This document shows positions 8,408 to 17,849 of a stretch of 44,744 nucleotides of DNA, piece by piece. Both the position numbers and the translations under genes were made by a program. How positions within the stretch are numbered: the first letter of the stretch is position 1; each line of letters opens with the position of its first letter. Source of the DNA: Stentor coeruleus (lineage: Eukaryota > Ciliophora > Heterotrichea > Heterotrichida > Stentoridae); NCBI GenBank assembly GCA_001970955.1, contig MPUH01000581.1, forward strand, positions 1 to 44,744, written 5' to 3'. The notes under the pieces were generated by a model, which worked only from the letters and a program-made list of their open reading frames with translations, was not told the origin of the DNA and ran no database searches.

Positions 8408-10204
8408 CTAAACGACAGACCTATATCTTACTGCCAGCATTACCCATACAGCATTAACATTTTCTGGATATGGGATTATCTTAACTCTCAAAGCAAATCT
8501 TACTGTATCTCCTCTAGTCTGTAAAATATCTAAAGCAACACTATTTTTGCAAATACTGCTCATCATATCATTAACTTTTAAATGAGAGAATTGAGTAGGG
8601 AAAGCTTTAAATGTGTGTCCTTCAGGGACATAACTTTTAATACTTTGTTGGAATTCTTCACTACCAAAAGTTACATTTCCAATTCTATCAAGTTCATAAT
8701 TGACTAAAGCTGGGGATAATAAATAGCTTAAATCTTCATCCCAATGACTGAGCATATCCATTCTTTCCCTATAAGCAAAAATAAGTTTTTTAAGTTCATT
8801 TTCTACCCTTAACTCTTCAGTTTGAGGACTACTTAATGGAGGTAATAAAGGTAAAAGTTTAGAAGTACCAATAAGACCTGATAAGATTTCAGGAGCCATA
8901 GATTTCCACATACTTTCATTTTGTAGATCCCAACAAGTATTAGCTACAATATCGTCAACTTGAATATTCCCATAAAAGCTTTTATGATTGAAAACACAAC
9001 CAACTTTTCTATAAAATCTATGAACTCTAGGGTCATCAACAGGGATTCTTTGACCTGTTAAGCTTTCCCAAAAGACAATATTCTGACCTAAAGATACAAC
9101 CCAAGCATGAGGTCCATCACCACTACTACCTAAACACACATAAACATTAAGACCGAAACCTAATAATAAACCAGCAAGTAATAAAGCATGTTCTTCACAA
9201 TCACCACGACCTTTAGTTAAGAAACTATGCATGTTATACCAAACTTCATTACGAGTTCCTCCAGGATTTTCATTACGTTCAAATGGAATTAATGAAACAA
9301 ATCTTGCTGATTGTAAAGGGGAGTCTAATAAACGATTTGTTTTTAAAGGCTGGACTAGAGAACTTACTGGTTTATAGGTCCCATCTTCAGATTCAGCATA
9401 AATTTTTACTAGTCGTTTATCGAAACCTGATCGGATTTGCTTGTAATCTTTCCACCACTCGTTGGAATATTCGAAAAAAGAATGGGCCATTTCACGCTCG
9501 TATTTCTTTTCTAAGCTGATTTGCTCGTTTACTAAACGGTCCGATATAAAATCTGCACGTTTAGCTCTAGGCATGATATCGATTTGAAGATATAAAACAC
9601 CGATTGAGATTTTGGATTTAGTCCCACAACCAGTGAGCTCTAGAGGAAATGATAGACTGGGCGCGGTAAGCATCATACGCCATTCTATATTTTTTGTTGC
9701 GATGATTTCTTTATTCTTACCATTTTCTATTGTCACAACCATATGTATTGGTGCTTGAAGCTTGACCAATGTTGCAAAATCCACTACAGTATCTGAAGGA
9801 GAAATATTTAATAGGAAGTTATCATCAAATACAGGTTCAGATGATGCTTGAACTTTACGGCTTGAGTACCTTTGCTGTAAAAATGAAAAGTGCACTTGAA
9901 GCTGGAGGCTTGAATCTTGATTGTCGATATAGTCTATAAAAGCTTTCCCGTATTGGAGTTTTAGTAATAAGTACTTTTTTGCATTATCCAAAGGTTGAGT
10001 GTCTGGTAAATCATCGATTTGATTGAGAACTTCTCTAAGAACTCCTTGATTTCCTAGTGTTTCAATAATCCTTTCTTGAGCCAGAGCTTCGGAAATCGCT
10101 TCTTTTTCAAGCATTTCTTTTACGGTATCAAAGACTTTGTTTTTTTCTAAGTGTTCATGGATCAGCTTACGAAGGCGGGCAATTTGTTCAGGAGAATGTT
10201 CCAT
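8408..10204 (-). CDS. CEP76: CEP76, centrosomal/basal-body protein
   Basis: 598 residues, close to the 659 of human CEP76 and colinear from end to end as I remember it. The N-terminal helix (LRKLIHEHLEKNKVFDTVKE) matches the CEP76 N-terminus. A C2-like beta domain covers about 75-215 (YLLLKLQYGKAFIDYI, LELTGCGTKSKISIGVLYL). The central region has SNEWWKDYKQIRSGFDKRLVKIYA and RLLDSPLQSARFVSLIPFER. A transglutaminase-like, papain-fold domain follows with GDCEEHA (Cys336), GPHAWVV (His366) and FWESLTG (Glu380), so possible catalytic residues remain. The C-terminus ends NAVWVMLAVRYRSVV, like human AVWIMFACKYRSVL. In animals CEP76 limits centriole reduplication; in a multiciliated cell a role at basal bodies is the natural inference. 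The first 22 bases of the gene are copied again beyond the N at 10250; the copy beside the gene (ATG at 10202-10204) is used. Confidence 0.96.
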   Translation of the reverse strand: MEHSPEQIARLRKLIHEHLEKNKVFDTVKEMLEKEAISEALAQERIIETLGNQGVLREVLNQIDDLPDTQPLDNAKKYLLLKLQYGKAFIDYIDNQDSSLQLQVHFSFLQQRYSSRKVQASSEPVFDDNFLLNISPSDTVVDFATLVKLQAPIHMVVTIENGKNKEIIATKNIEWRMMLTAPSLSFPLELTGCGTKSKISIGVLYLQIDIMPRAKRADFISDRLVNEQISLEKKYEREMAHSFFEYSNEWWKDYKQIRSGFDKRLVKIYAESEDGTYKPVSSLVQPLKTNRLLDSPLQSARFVSLIPFERNENPGGTRNEVWYNMHSFLTKGRGDCEEHALLLAGLLLGFGLNVYVCLGSSGDGPHAWVVSLGQNIVFWESLTGQRIPVDDPRVHRFYRKVGCVFNHKSFYGNIQVDDIVANTCWDLQNESMWKSMAPEILSGLIGTSKLLPLLPPLSSPQTEELRVENELKKLIFAYRERMDMLSHWDEDLSYLLSPALVNYELDRIGNVTFGSEEFQQSIKSYVPEGHTFKAFPTQFSHLKVNDMMSSICKNSVALDILQTRGDTVRFALRVKIIPYPENVNAVWVMLAVRYRSVV

Positions 10205-10317
10205 TATGTATATTAAAATAATCTAAAATAATAAAAAGCACTTAGAATANTTTGTTCAGGAGAATGTTCCATTATGTATATTAAAATAATCTAAAATAAT
10301 AAAAAGCACTTAGAATA
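10183..10317. repeat. Direct duplication flanking a single N, likely assembly artefact
   Basis: 67 nt at 10183-10249 recur without change at 10251-10317, with N at 10250 between them. The repeat spans the CEP76 start codon and its upstream sequence. The offset of 68 is not a multiple of three. It is best explained by two overlapping contig ends that were not merged. Confidence 0.88.
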
Positions 10318-10590
10318 GATGTTTTTATACAAAGAAACGAATTGAAAAGCTATGTTTTCAAAAGGATTTGCATATAAAATCCTAAATTTCTAAAGTACTT
10401 TTATATATAATCAACTATAAAATTCAATATCAAAAAGATTTTTCTATAGTTAATATTCTAAACATATATCAGAATAGAAACAACAATCATATATTATGAT
10501 AAAAAACATCTCAAACCAAATCGACAATAAAAAATCAAGTCCTACACAAAAAATCAAACAAAAGCCTTAAAATTTTAACCATAATAAAAC
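10205..10590. promoter_or_regulatory. Divergent intergenic region between CEP76 and the GET2-like gene
   Basis: CEP76 reads left from 10204 and the membrane-protein gene reads right from 10591, so both promoters must lie in this interval, or in about 320 nt once the N-linked duplication is removed. It is AT-rich, with the right half C/A-rich. I see no motif clear enough to name. The assignment as a two-way promoter follows from gene orientation only. Confidence 0.45.
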
Positions 10591-11055
10591 ATGGACTCTG
10601 AAGAGATCAGGCGCAAAAGAAGGGAAAAAATCCTCCAAAGGAGTGGAATAGTTGAAAAACCATCAGAAGAAGTTGTTGAAAAGCCCAAAGAAGAAATTTC
10701 TCTCCGAGAGCAAATGGAGGTAATAGAAAGCATCGAAAAATACAAAGTAAACATCACATAGGGCAAAGTTAAAAACATAAAATTCGGGGTTATTATCTTA
10801 TTAGCCATATGGTCAGGATATTATGCTGCATTAAAAAACAGGTACATCATCCTCTCCTGTTTTCTATCAGCTTTAATTCCATACAAATTCATCACAGAAA
10901 TAAGCTATAGTATCATAACACCTGATATTCCTTCATCTTCTATAGAAAAAGCAGCTAGGAAATTGAAGATGTTTAAAGAGTTTTTTACTGATATTTTACT
11001 ATTTATTTGTGCTCTTACAATATCAATATCTGCTTGGGTTAATATTATTAGTTAA
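10591..11055 (+). CDS. Three-helix membrane protein, GET2/CAML-like architecture
   Basis: Exons 10591-10746 and 10762-11055 encode 149 residues; unspliced, the frame ends after 56 codons, so the gene is easily missed. The N-terminal 50 residues are highly charged and begin MDSEEIRRKRREKILQRSG, which resembles the Arg-rich motif by which yeast Get2 and animal CAML bind the GET3/TRC40 ATPase. Three hydrophobic segments follow: about 58-76 (IKFGVIILLAIWSGYYAAL), 79-101 (YIILSCFLSALIPYKF) and 125-147 (DILLFICALTISISAWVNII). A cytosolic basic N-terminus plus three C-terminal helices is the plan of GET2/CAML, the ER receptor subunit for inserting tail-anchored proteins. Gene structure is secure; the GET2 role is inferred from architecture and a short motif, and other small ER proteins remain possible. 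Confidence 0.85.
10747..10761 (+). other. 15-nt intron in the GET2-like gene
   Basis: GTAAACATCACATAG, carrying an in-frame TAG if retained. Removal joins ...EKYK to GKVKNIKF and opens 98 more codons with three membrane helices. The A at position 10 is present. Confidence 0.9.
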
Positions 11056-11130
11056 TAGATTATATCTTGAAAATTATATTCTAACACATATTAAAAATAA
11101 AAGTTTAAAAGAAATAACTAGCTAGATATA

Positions 11131-13197
11131 CTACTTAGCTTTCCTATTGCTTTGAGCTAAGGGTAATGTAGCAACTTTTAGAGGAACTTTAGCAGGAGGT
11201 TTTCCTTCAATTTTTTTCTCAATAGTCTTACTTCCACTACGTTTAATAGTTTTTTCTTTTTCTACAGAAGTATAAGCTTCTAAAAACTCTTCAATTTTCA
11301 GCTTCCTCCCTTCAACAACCACCAATATTTCATCTTCTTGTTTTATTTCAACTTTCAACGACCCAAAAGCATATTTTTCCTTATCAGTCCTCTTGAAATT
11401 CACATCCAAAGTTTTATGTCTTGCATTTAAATATTTAGCTAAAGCCATATCAGTCATATCATTTTGCACAGCAATATAAGCTGGTTTTGTAGCTTTTATC
11501 ATAGCAATAAGTTTATGCATTGACACTTGTTGTAATTCTTGTTCTTCAGCCATATCTTCAGCTCTTCTTAATAACCTTCCAGCAGTTATACTATTTTCTG
11601 CTACTTTTAATAAATCATTACTGATGTTTTCTAATTCTACTAATGATGCTTTGTTAGCTAAACTTGAACTTATATATTCTTTTTGTACTTCTGTATGTTC
11701 ACTTATTATTTGTTTTTCTTTATCTAGTATAAGTTCTAATTGTGAATTGTTTTTTTGGATGTATTCTAGTTGGGAATTTATATCTTCGAAAGTTTTCTTT
11801 TTTTCTTCTAAGATTTGTTCGTTAAGGTTTATGAGATCTTGAAGAGGTTTGGTGTTGTGAAGAATTTCTTGGGTGTTACGTTCGGAGATTTTTAGGTTTT
11901 CGTCGGTGTTGTTTTTGATTTCTTGTAGCTGGAGGTTTATATGCTTACTGGTTCTTGAATAAGCGGCTTGTTCTTCTTTATATTTTTCATCTTGAAGTTC
12001 TCGATCTTGTTGTACTTGTAATTCACCTTCTAAGGATATTAATTCAGTTAGTAGTTGCATTCCTTCTTGCAAAGATGCATCTCTTGTCGTTGTTATCCTA
12101 TGAAGTTCCGATGACCTTAAAAGTTTTTCATTAACAGCTATAGCCAGTTCTTGTTCTGGAAACTTTCTAACAAATTCTTCAGTAATCTGAGCATATTCTC
12201 CTTCTAAACTCTGTATATCCTGAGTTACTTTAGCTAATTCATTTCTCAACACTTGAGTTTCACTAAGCCCTTCAGCAACTTTTTCTTTTTCATTCAAAGC
12301 TCTCTGTTCAGCAAGTTGCTTTTTAAGAGCCTCTAATTCTTTCTGCAGTGATTCATTTTTACGAGTCACTGTCTCAAGATCTTTTTCAGCTAATTTGATA
12401 TCAGAATTTATTTCTTTTATCTTATTATCCTTATTTGTATCTTCTCCAGCAATTTGAGTTTTGCTTTCTTCAACTGAGTCTTTAAGATTCTTCATAGGAG
12501 ATTCAAACTCCATAATAATCTCATCATGGATTTCATATTCTTCAACATCATATCTTAAAGACCTAAGCTTGCTCATCATGCCAACAACAGCTGTTTCAAG
12601 AAGATTTACTTCAGAACTGGAGATATTTTCAAGTCCAACATTATAGAAACTTTGATATTTATAATCAGGTTCAAAGTCAGCAAAATTGTCTGTATCAAGG
12701 GTTTTCTTTTTTAACGGCGACCTTTTTGCAGTCGATCTTGGTGATGAGTCTAAATATTCTTTATAAGCAACCGGAGCTTTATGGCGTGATTGGGCGAGAA
12801 GACTTGTAATTTCCCTTTCATCTTCTTCAATTTCTTGTAATCTTTTAATATAATCACAAGAAGATTGAGCGGCTGGGATAAGTCCTTGTATTAAAGGCTT
12901 CATATTTAAATGTGTTGAGCTATGAACATTGTGTACATAAAGTTTCACTGAAACTGTATCAGATAAATCAACCCAAGTATCTTTATCTTCTCCTATATCC
13001 ACAATTGCAGACACAACAACTTGTTCATTGACTACAACATTAAGTTCAACTACTGATCCGATGATTTCTTTAGCCTCGTTTATTTGACAAATGACTGGTT
13101 CTGGGGAAATTTTGTATACAAAAGTGACTTCTTTTGAGTCTAACCCTTTGATTTCAGAAATTCTTACGAGAGTCTTAGCTTCATGAGGAAGTTCCAT
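11131..13197 (-). CDS. Large coiled-coil protein with possible N-terminal C2-like domain
   Basis: 688 residues. Residues 1-95 form a beta-rich region (TLVRISEIKGL, VVELNVVVNEQVVVSAIVDIG, WVDLSDTVSVKLYVHNVH) consistent with a C2-like fold. A basic, Ser-rich linker follows (about 150-175, SSPRSTAKRSPLKKK). Long coiled coil runs from about 255 to 560, with heptad-like Leu, Ile and Glu/Lys patterns, for example LETVTRKNESLQKELEALKK. The C-terminal part has a small folded region (KYAFGSLKVEIKQEDEILVV) and a Lys-rich tail. C2 plus coiled coil is common in centriole and transition-zone proteins, and CEP76 lies nearby, so a basal-body or axonemal role is reasonable, but I cannot name an orthologue. 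The stop is 75 nt from the stop of the convergent GET2-like gene. Confidence 0.85.
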   Translation of the reverse strand: MELPHEAKTLVRISEIKGLDSKEVTFVYKISPEPVICQINEAKEIIGSVVELNVVVNEQVVVSAIVDIGEDKDTWVDLSDTVSVKLYVHNVHSSTHLNMKPLIQGLIPAAQSSCDYIKRLQEIEEDEREITSLLAQSRHKAPVAYKEYLDSSPRSTAKRSPLKKKTLDTDNFADFEPDYKYQSFYNVGLENISSSEVNLLETAVVGMMSKLRSLRYDVEEYEIHDEIIMEFESPMKNLKDSVEESKTQIAGEDTNKDNKIKEINSDIKLAEKDLETVTRKNESLQKELEALKKQLAEQRALNEKEKVAEGLSETQVLRNELAKVTQDIQSLEGEYAQITEEFVRKFPEQELAIAVNEKLLRSSELHRITTTRDASLQEGMQLLTELISLEGELQVQQDRELQDEKYKEEQAAYSRTSKHINLQLQEIKNNTDENLKISERNTQEILHNTKPLQDLINLNEQILEEKKKTFEDINSQLEYIQKNNSQLELILDKEKQIISEHTEVQKEYISSSLANKASLVELENISNDLLKVAENSITAGRLLRRAEDMAEEQELQQVSMHKLIAMIKATKPAYIAVQNDMTDMALAKYLNARHKTLDVNFKRTDKEKYAFGSLKVEIKQEDEILVVVEGRKLKIEEFLEAYTSVEKEKTIKRSGSKTIEKKIEGKPPAKVPLKVATLPLAQSNRKAK

Positions 13198-13573
13198 TTA
13201 ACTGTAATTATTAACTGAATCTTAAATATGAAAGTTAGGAGGTTTGGATTTAAATATGCCGTGACGGTTGGAAGAATAAGAAGAAGATGAAAACTCATAG
13301 AGGAAATGAATAGAAGGATTAGGGGATTATTAGGAATTATATGAAGAGTATAAGTTATATAATGAGTTATTTTTGGTTTAAGTAAAGGATTTATGAAGAT
13401 TTAAGGTTTAGTTGTAAGAGTTTTAATGATTTTGTTTTAAGATTTGGATGATATTTTGTGAATGTTTAGGTTTATGTAAGATAAAATATGATATGAATGA
13501 AAAGGTGGAAAAATATATAGGAAAGTATATGAGTGTGGTTAAGATGATGTATTTTTATATGTAAATAACAGGT
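13198..13573. other. Intergenic spacer, strongly G-rich on + strand
   Basis: No coding frame. The + strand is rich in G and T/A with almost no C (so the template of the flanking minus-strand genes is reversed), for example runs such as GGAAGAATAAGAAGAAGATG. It should include the promoter of the coiled-coil gene starting at 13197. The next gene leftwards in transcription order ends at 13574. No repeat or RNA gene was recognised. Confidence 0.5.
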
Positions 13574-14059
13574 TTAACTGTTTTTATAGTATTTTAAAGC
13601 GGATTTCGAATAAGCTTTTCTTGCTATGAACTCAACTTCCTTTACATCATTGTCGCCAACAAGAATTATTTTACGACTTACCCTTCTTGAAACTTCAGGT
13701 TGTGCGTTGGACCATTTTATTCGACGGCTTTTATTATTCAGCGCAGATATGGGCATTCTTATAGATTGTCTAAAAAAATCAACTTCTGGAGACCTTTTTC
13801 TTATATTTTTTTCAAGTTTAGCTTCACCTGATATTTTGTCTTTTAAGTTTTTCAAAGCTTTTGCTAATGGACTATTAGACTCAACCCTTTGTGGAAGCGA
13901 CCAGGCTGTTAATTGGAAACCACCTGTACTATAAAATGGTGCTGTGGACTTTGGATTAGGTGTTAAGAGTAAGTCGGAGTTATCAAAAAATTCCCTTCTG
14001 AGTATCGGGGAACATAGACCTTTGGAGAATTTTTTTCTAGCAGTTGAACTAGATTTCAT
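13574..14059 (-). CDS. Small basic protein of unknown function
   Basis: 161 residues, very basic and Ser-rich, mostly without predicted structure (MKSSSTARKKFSKGLCSPIL; KNIRKRSPEVDFFRQSIRMP; NKSRRIKWSNAQPEVSRRVSRK). Its amino-acid make-up is diverse and not the Ile/Phe/Asn bias of random frames here, so I take it to be a real gene. No domain, membrane segment or signal peptide. Such proteins in ciliates are often microtubule- or nucleic-acid-associated, but that is a guess. A 102-codon frame on the opposite strand is its shadow. Confidence 0.7.
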   Translation of the reverse strand: MKSSSTARKKFSKGLCSPILRREFFDNSDLLLTPNPKSTAPFYSTGGFQLTAWSLPQRVESNSPLAKALKNLKDKISGEAKLEKNIRKRSPEVDFFRQSIRMPISALNNKSRRIKWSNAQPEVSRRVSRKIILVGDNDVKEVEFIARKAYSKSALKYYKNS

Positions 14060-14295
14060 AGAAAGATTATCTTGTATTTATGGTTAATTTTACACTATAC
14101 TTATAATAATATTGGGAAATTTGAATTTTGTTTGAAAAGTATTTAATTTGAAAATCGACGATAGGTTTCAAATTAAAGCTTAAATTCAACACACATAATC
14201 TCAATTTATATCCATAAAACCATCTATTATTATCGTATTTGCATATATAATTTTTTAAAGATTTTATTTATAAATACAAGTTTTTCTTATTAAGT

Positions 14296-14688
14296 TTAAA
14301 GCAGCATAAGCTTATTATTTCTATTCTGCTTAACTATATGGGCAATTTTATTCAAAGACAAATTAATTTTCTTTTTTTCTACAGCATTATCTGAATTAGT
14401 TGTTCTGCTTATAGACTTAACCATACTTCTTTTATGTATAGTCTCATAAATCTTTGTATTAATTTCTTTTAAGCTTTTTTTTATATGGATTTCTTCTCTG
14501 TCAATTCTTTCAAGTTCGATTTCCCATTTGCGCATTTCTTTAAATTGCTTGAGTTTTGCCTTAGAAAGTCTTGATGAAGATGTGCTTTCTTTAAACAAAA
14601 ATGCATTTTTGCCCATCATTTCTTTAAGACCTTTAAGTGGCCGTTCTTTTATTGGTTCTTCTAAATGAACATGTTTTTGTTTTTTCAT
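14296..14688 (-). CDS. Small charged helical protein of unknown function
   Basis: 130 residues, Lys/Glu-rich, beginning MKKQKHVHLEEPIKERPLKG. A helical, probably coiled-coil segment covers about 38-85 (RLSKAKLKQFKEMRKWEIEL; REEIHIKKSLKEINTKIYET). It ends in a basic stretch. Composition and the clean ATG support a real gene, separate from the basic protein 236 nt downstream; no 15-nt intron joins the two. No recognised family. Confidence 0.62.
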   Translation of the reverse strand: MKKQKHVHLEEPIKERPLKGLKEMMGKNAFLFKESTSSSRLSKAKLKQFKEMRKWEIELERIDREEIHIKKSLKEINTKIYETIHKRSMVKSISRTTNSDNAVEKKKINLSLNKIAHIVKQNRNNKLMLL

Positions 14689-15105
14689 TATAAGGCATGA
14701 TTTTTTGATTAGTATTTTATTTATTATCTTGACCTTTCCTAACAGTTTTCTGACAATATTTAATTCTTCATCATCAACAATATCTTATTATTAAAAAAAA
14801 ATATTATTTCTCAATCAGTTCAATCCTTTCATTATATTAATCCAAGATTTCTCTTTATCTTTGAATAACCAACTCCATTTTTCCTATTTCAACAAGCCAT
14901 AACTATGCAAAACTAAAAATAACCCAATCTATTTAATCCTTAAAAATTTCTATACAATCCCAACACAAAATTTCCCCATAAAAATCTCCAAAACCCAAAC
15001 AGTCACTTTCCAAACCTTCAAAATCCATAAACCTTACCTGCGGAATAATTTTCACTTATCCAAATATTTTCCATAATTTGAATTAGCCTATCCAAATAAT
15101 AAAAA
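14689..15105. promoter_or_regulatory. Divergent spacer upstream of the SPATA4-like gene
   Basis: The small charged gene reads left from 14688 and the CH-domain gene reads right from 15106. From about 14810 the + strand is strongly C/A-rich and almost free of G, as in front of other + genes here. Promoters for both genes should lie inside. I see no nameable element and no open frame. Confidence 0.45.
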
Positions 15106-17430
15106 ATGTCAGGTATTCCTCGTGAAGTTCTTAAATGGATGCAAGGTCTTGACCTAAGTTACTCTATAAAAAACCCAAAGCGTGACCTGGCAAATGGTTT
15201 CCTTATCGGAGAAATTTTCTCCCGTTACTACCCCGAAATAAAAATGCATTCATTCGATAACAGTAGCGAATTGCAAAGAAAACTAAGTAACTGGGAACAT
15301 CTTGAAAGAATGTTTACAAAACTCAACATCCCATTAGGTAAAAAGTATTGGGAGCCAGTAATGCATAATGCTCCAGATGCAGCAGTTGAGTATATCAAAA
15401 TGTTGTATTCTTATCTGACTAAAAGGCAACTTAATATAGCACCACCTCATGAAAACCCAAAACCTCCACCTTATGCAAGACCAACTGCTGTGAATTTACT
15501 TAGAGATACGGAGTTTCAAAGAATACAAGATAAAAAAACTCAGGAAGGACAGGCTTATAAGATTTTGAATAAACATAGTGAAAATATTAGATTAGAAAGG
15601 ACGGAACCTGGAAGACTTGCTGTACCTTCTTATACTATGCGAACACAAGGGTCAAATAAAAAAATTGAACAAGTGGAAGAACAGAAGGATATTGAAGTTA
15701 GACAAGTAGCGGTTCGGGCTATGGATAAAAATATGAGAGCGGCTAAAGCTTTGTCGCTTAATAAAACTGAACCTAAAGCTGAGAGTAAAATTGAAGCTAA
15801 TCATTCTATGGTCAAGCCAGCGTTGGAGATAATGAGCGAAACCTTTTTAGAAATCATGCATCAAATGGCTTATAAGACTGTAAGGGCGATGGATTTTCGT
15901 GATGTTGAACATGGTGAGGAGATGACAAAAAAGTTCTATGAAATCATGGGGACAATAAACCAAGATTTCGTTATGGCATGTTTCGAAAACCTAGTCAAAA
16001 GATCAGCAGTCCTAGCCGACAGCTTAGTAAAATCCGCTCAAGAATGTGAAGCTTATGCCGAGTTACTCTTTTCCACAATCGAAAAAATTCATATTGACGC
16101 CGAGCATTATTCAGGTTTCGTTAAAAGTATTAAAGCAATAGGCGACTCTATGACCAATCTCGATAGTAGCGTTTCCCGACAATTATTTTCCCATTTCATG
16201 TTGACACCAATTGTAAGAATAACTTTAAAAAGTCCTGAAAAAGTGCCAATTCTCGTAGCTTTAGTCCAAAGTGCATCTCATTCTAGTTTCTCAAATCGTC
16301 TTCATCTAGTAAAAGAAGTTTTCGAAGCTTCAGGTGATAACAATTTCCTTATTAAAATTATATCAGAACTCTTAGAATATGACACCACATTCAATAAAGA
16401 ACTTCATGAATATTACATTTATTATGCTCTTTTAGGTTTACTTAGCCCATCTCCAAGAGTTCAAGCATCAGCAGTATGTACCCTTGGATCAATAGCAAAT
16501 CTAAACCCATCAGTAATTATAAAAGAACTTCCTAAAGTAGAAATATTATTAAGTTCTAATTGGTGGGAAACTAGAGCACAATTATTAAGACTTGCTGGAA
16601 TACTTTTACCACATAAATCAGCACAACAAGGTTTATTGGAAAAAATTATAAAAGCTAATTTTAAACCAACTGCTAGTAAAAATATTATTAGAATTGGACT
16701 TGTGTATTTAGCACCATGTTTAGCTAGTAATCCTGAACTTTGTGATTTGTATATAAAATGCTTGATACATATTGAACCTGATATTAGAGAAACTGTATTA
16801 AGTACGGATGTTGTGTCAAAAGGAAGTGTGGTTAAAGGATTGTTTACGCAAAAGTATTTGTTATCTGGAGCACCTGTTGTGTGGAATGCGTATGGGGTTG
16901 CTTCAAGTTTGTCCAAGTTTATTATGGATAAAGGTTTGGGTAATTTGGATTATTGCCATGTAGAAATATTGTGGGCGTGTTTGTATAAGCCTCCAACAAA
17001 TCCTCAATGGGTTGAAGTTTTTGATGAACTTAAAAACTATCTTTTCGTCGGCCTTGAAGACCCTGAGATCTGCAAAGGTGTAATAGGTGTATTAAAGCAT
17101 TTTATGACCGCTCCAGCTTTGATGACAGAAATTCTAAAACGATCTTTACCCACAATGATCAAAGAACTAAGCTTACTTTTAGCTAATACAAATGATAAAA
17201 ACGTTTTATCACAGACATATGAATTTATAAAAAGCATATATTGGGGTTATCATTCTGCTGAGCTACAAGATTTTATTTATAAAGTTATGAAGAACTTTGC
17301 TGAAAAGTACCCAGTGTTGTTTGAAAGGTCAGAATTGGTTGAGATTATGAATGAAATTATTAGAAATCGCCGTGGGGATATTTTTGAAGAGAAGCCTGAG
17401 TCTCCGAATTTAAGAAGTTATGATGATTAA
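15106..17430 (+). CDS. SPATA4-type CH-domain protein with HEAT/ARM-like C-terminal region
   Basis: 774 residues. Residues 1-105 are a calponin-homology domain of the SPATA4/SPEF1 (CLAMP) class: REVLKWMQGLDLSYSIKNPK, DLANGFLIGEIFSRYYPEI, MHSFDNSSELQRKLSNWEHL. Human SPATA4 has VLKWLQGLDLSF...RDFSNGFLIAEIFCIYYP at the same place, from memory. A flexible linker (about 110-235) leads to roughly 520 residues of alpha-helical repeats, for example SPSPRVQASAVCTLGSIANL and WWETRAQLLRLAGILLPHKS, typical of HEAT/ARM stacks. SPATA4 itself is only about 300 residues, so this is a longer, protist-type version. CH domains of this class bind microtubules in cilia; an axonemal central-pair or basal-body role is inferred. 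The N-terminal assignment is firm, the C-terminal one is by helix pattern. Confidence 0.88.
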   Translation: MSGIPREVLKWMQGLDLSYSIKNPKRDLANGFLIGEIFSRYYPEIKMHSFDNSSELQRKLSNWEHLERMFTKLNIPLGKKYWEPVMHNAPDAAVEYIKMLYSYLTKRQLNIAPPHENPKPPPYARPTAVNLLRDTEFQRIQDKKTQEGQAYKILNKHSENIRLERTEPGRLAVPSYTMRTQGSNKKIEQVEEQKDIEVRQVAVRAMDKNMRAAKALSLNKTEPKAESKIEANHSMVKPALEIMSETFLEIMHQMAYKTVRAMDFRDVEHGEEMTKKFYEIMGTINQDFVMACFENLVKRSAVLADSLVKSAQECEAYAELLFSTIEKIHIDAEHYSGFVKSIKAIGDSMTNLDSSVSRQLFSHFMLTPIVRITLKSPEKVPILVALVQSASHSSFSNRLHLVKEVFEASGDNNFLIKIISELLEYDTTFNKELHEYYIYYALLGLLSPSPRVQASAVCTLGSIANLNPSVIIKELPKVEILLSSNWWETRAQLLRLAGILLPHKSAQQGLLEKIIKANFKPTASKNIIRIGLVYLAPCLASNPELCDLYIKCLIHIEPDIRETVLSTDVVSKGSVVKGLFTQKYLLSGAPVVWNAYGVASSLSKFIMDKGLGNLDYCHVEILWACLYKPPTNPQWVEVFDELKNYLFVGLEDPEICKGVIGVLKHFMTAPALMTEILKRSLPTMIKELSLLLANTNDKNVLSQTYEFIKSIYWGYHSAELQDFIYKVMKNFAEKYPVLFERSELVEIMNEIIRNRRGDIFEEKPESPNLRSYDD

Positions 17431-17663
17431 GTTAGGATTATTATAATAGGAAAACTAAAAAGTTTGATATAAAAGTTTGGGTTTTTTTATGATATTGACA
17501 GGTTATGATAGAGAATTTTAAGTTTAGGATTTTGTATTAGAATTTTATAGTAAAATAGTGATTTTTTTGAGATAAATATGAGGATATTAAGAGAATGTTT
17601 GGAAGTTTATGTTTTTTATATAAGAGTTTGTGTGTTAAGGTTTATAATCTAAGATTTTTTATG

Positions 17664-17849
17664 CTATTTATTACTACTAGTTCTAAAATTTTTTTTATAG
17701 TTAGCATCTTGGAAATAGTGATAGTACCATTCATAGCGGTCTATTGGGTGATAATTCCCTCTTAACTGCTTAGGATCAATCATATACATAGCGAGTCCCC
17801 CAAGCAAAAAAACTAACATCACATCATTTCTTACTCCGACTAGCCTCAT
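17664..17849 (-). CDS. Small single-pass membrane protein, possibly mitochondrial
   Basis: 61 residues: a short basic start (MRLVGVRND), one hydrophobic helix (about 10-24, VMLVFLLGGLAMYMID), then an aromatic, charged tail (YHPIDRYEWYYHYFQDANYK). The residue mix, with Trp, Tyr, Pro, His and Asp in the tail, is unlike random AT-rich frames, which favours a real gene. Its shape is that of small accessory subunits of respiratory complexes, which I offer as a possibility only. It is convergent with the SPATA4-like gene (234 nt away). Confidence 0.55.
   Translation of the reverse strand: MRLVGVRNDVMLVFLLGGLAMYMIDPKQLRGNYHPIDRYEWYYHYFQDANYKKNFRTSSNK

Noticed and set aside
13626..13934. 102-codon + strand frame
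   Set aside because: Opposite the small basic-protein gene; hydrophobic and Ser-rich in the way antisense frames are here.
13574..14688. The two small minus-strand genes as exons of one gene
   Set aside because: The 236 nt between them contain stops in all frames, and no 15- or 16-nt intron joins them; each has its own ATG and stop.
16461..16916. 151-codon minus-strand frame
   Set aside because: Shadow of the SPATA4-like gene, whose protein is clearly the coding one.
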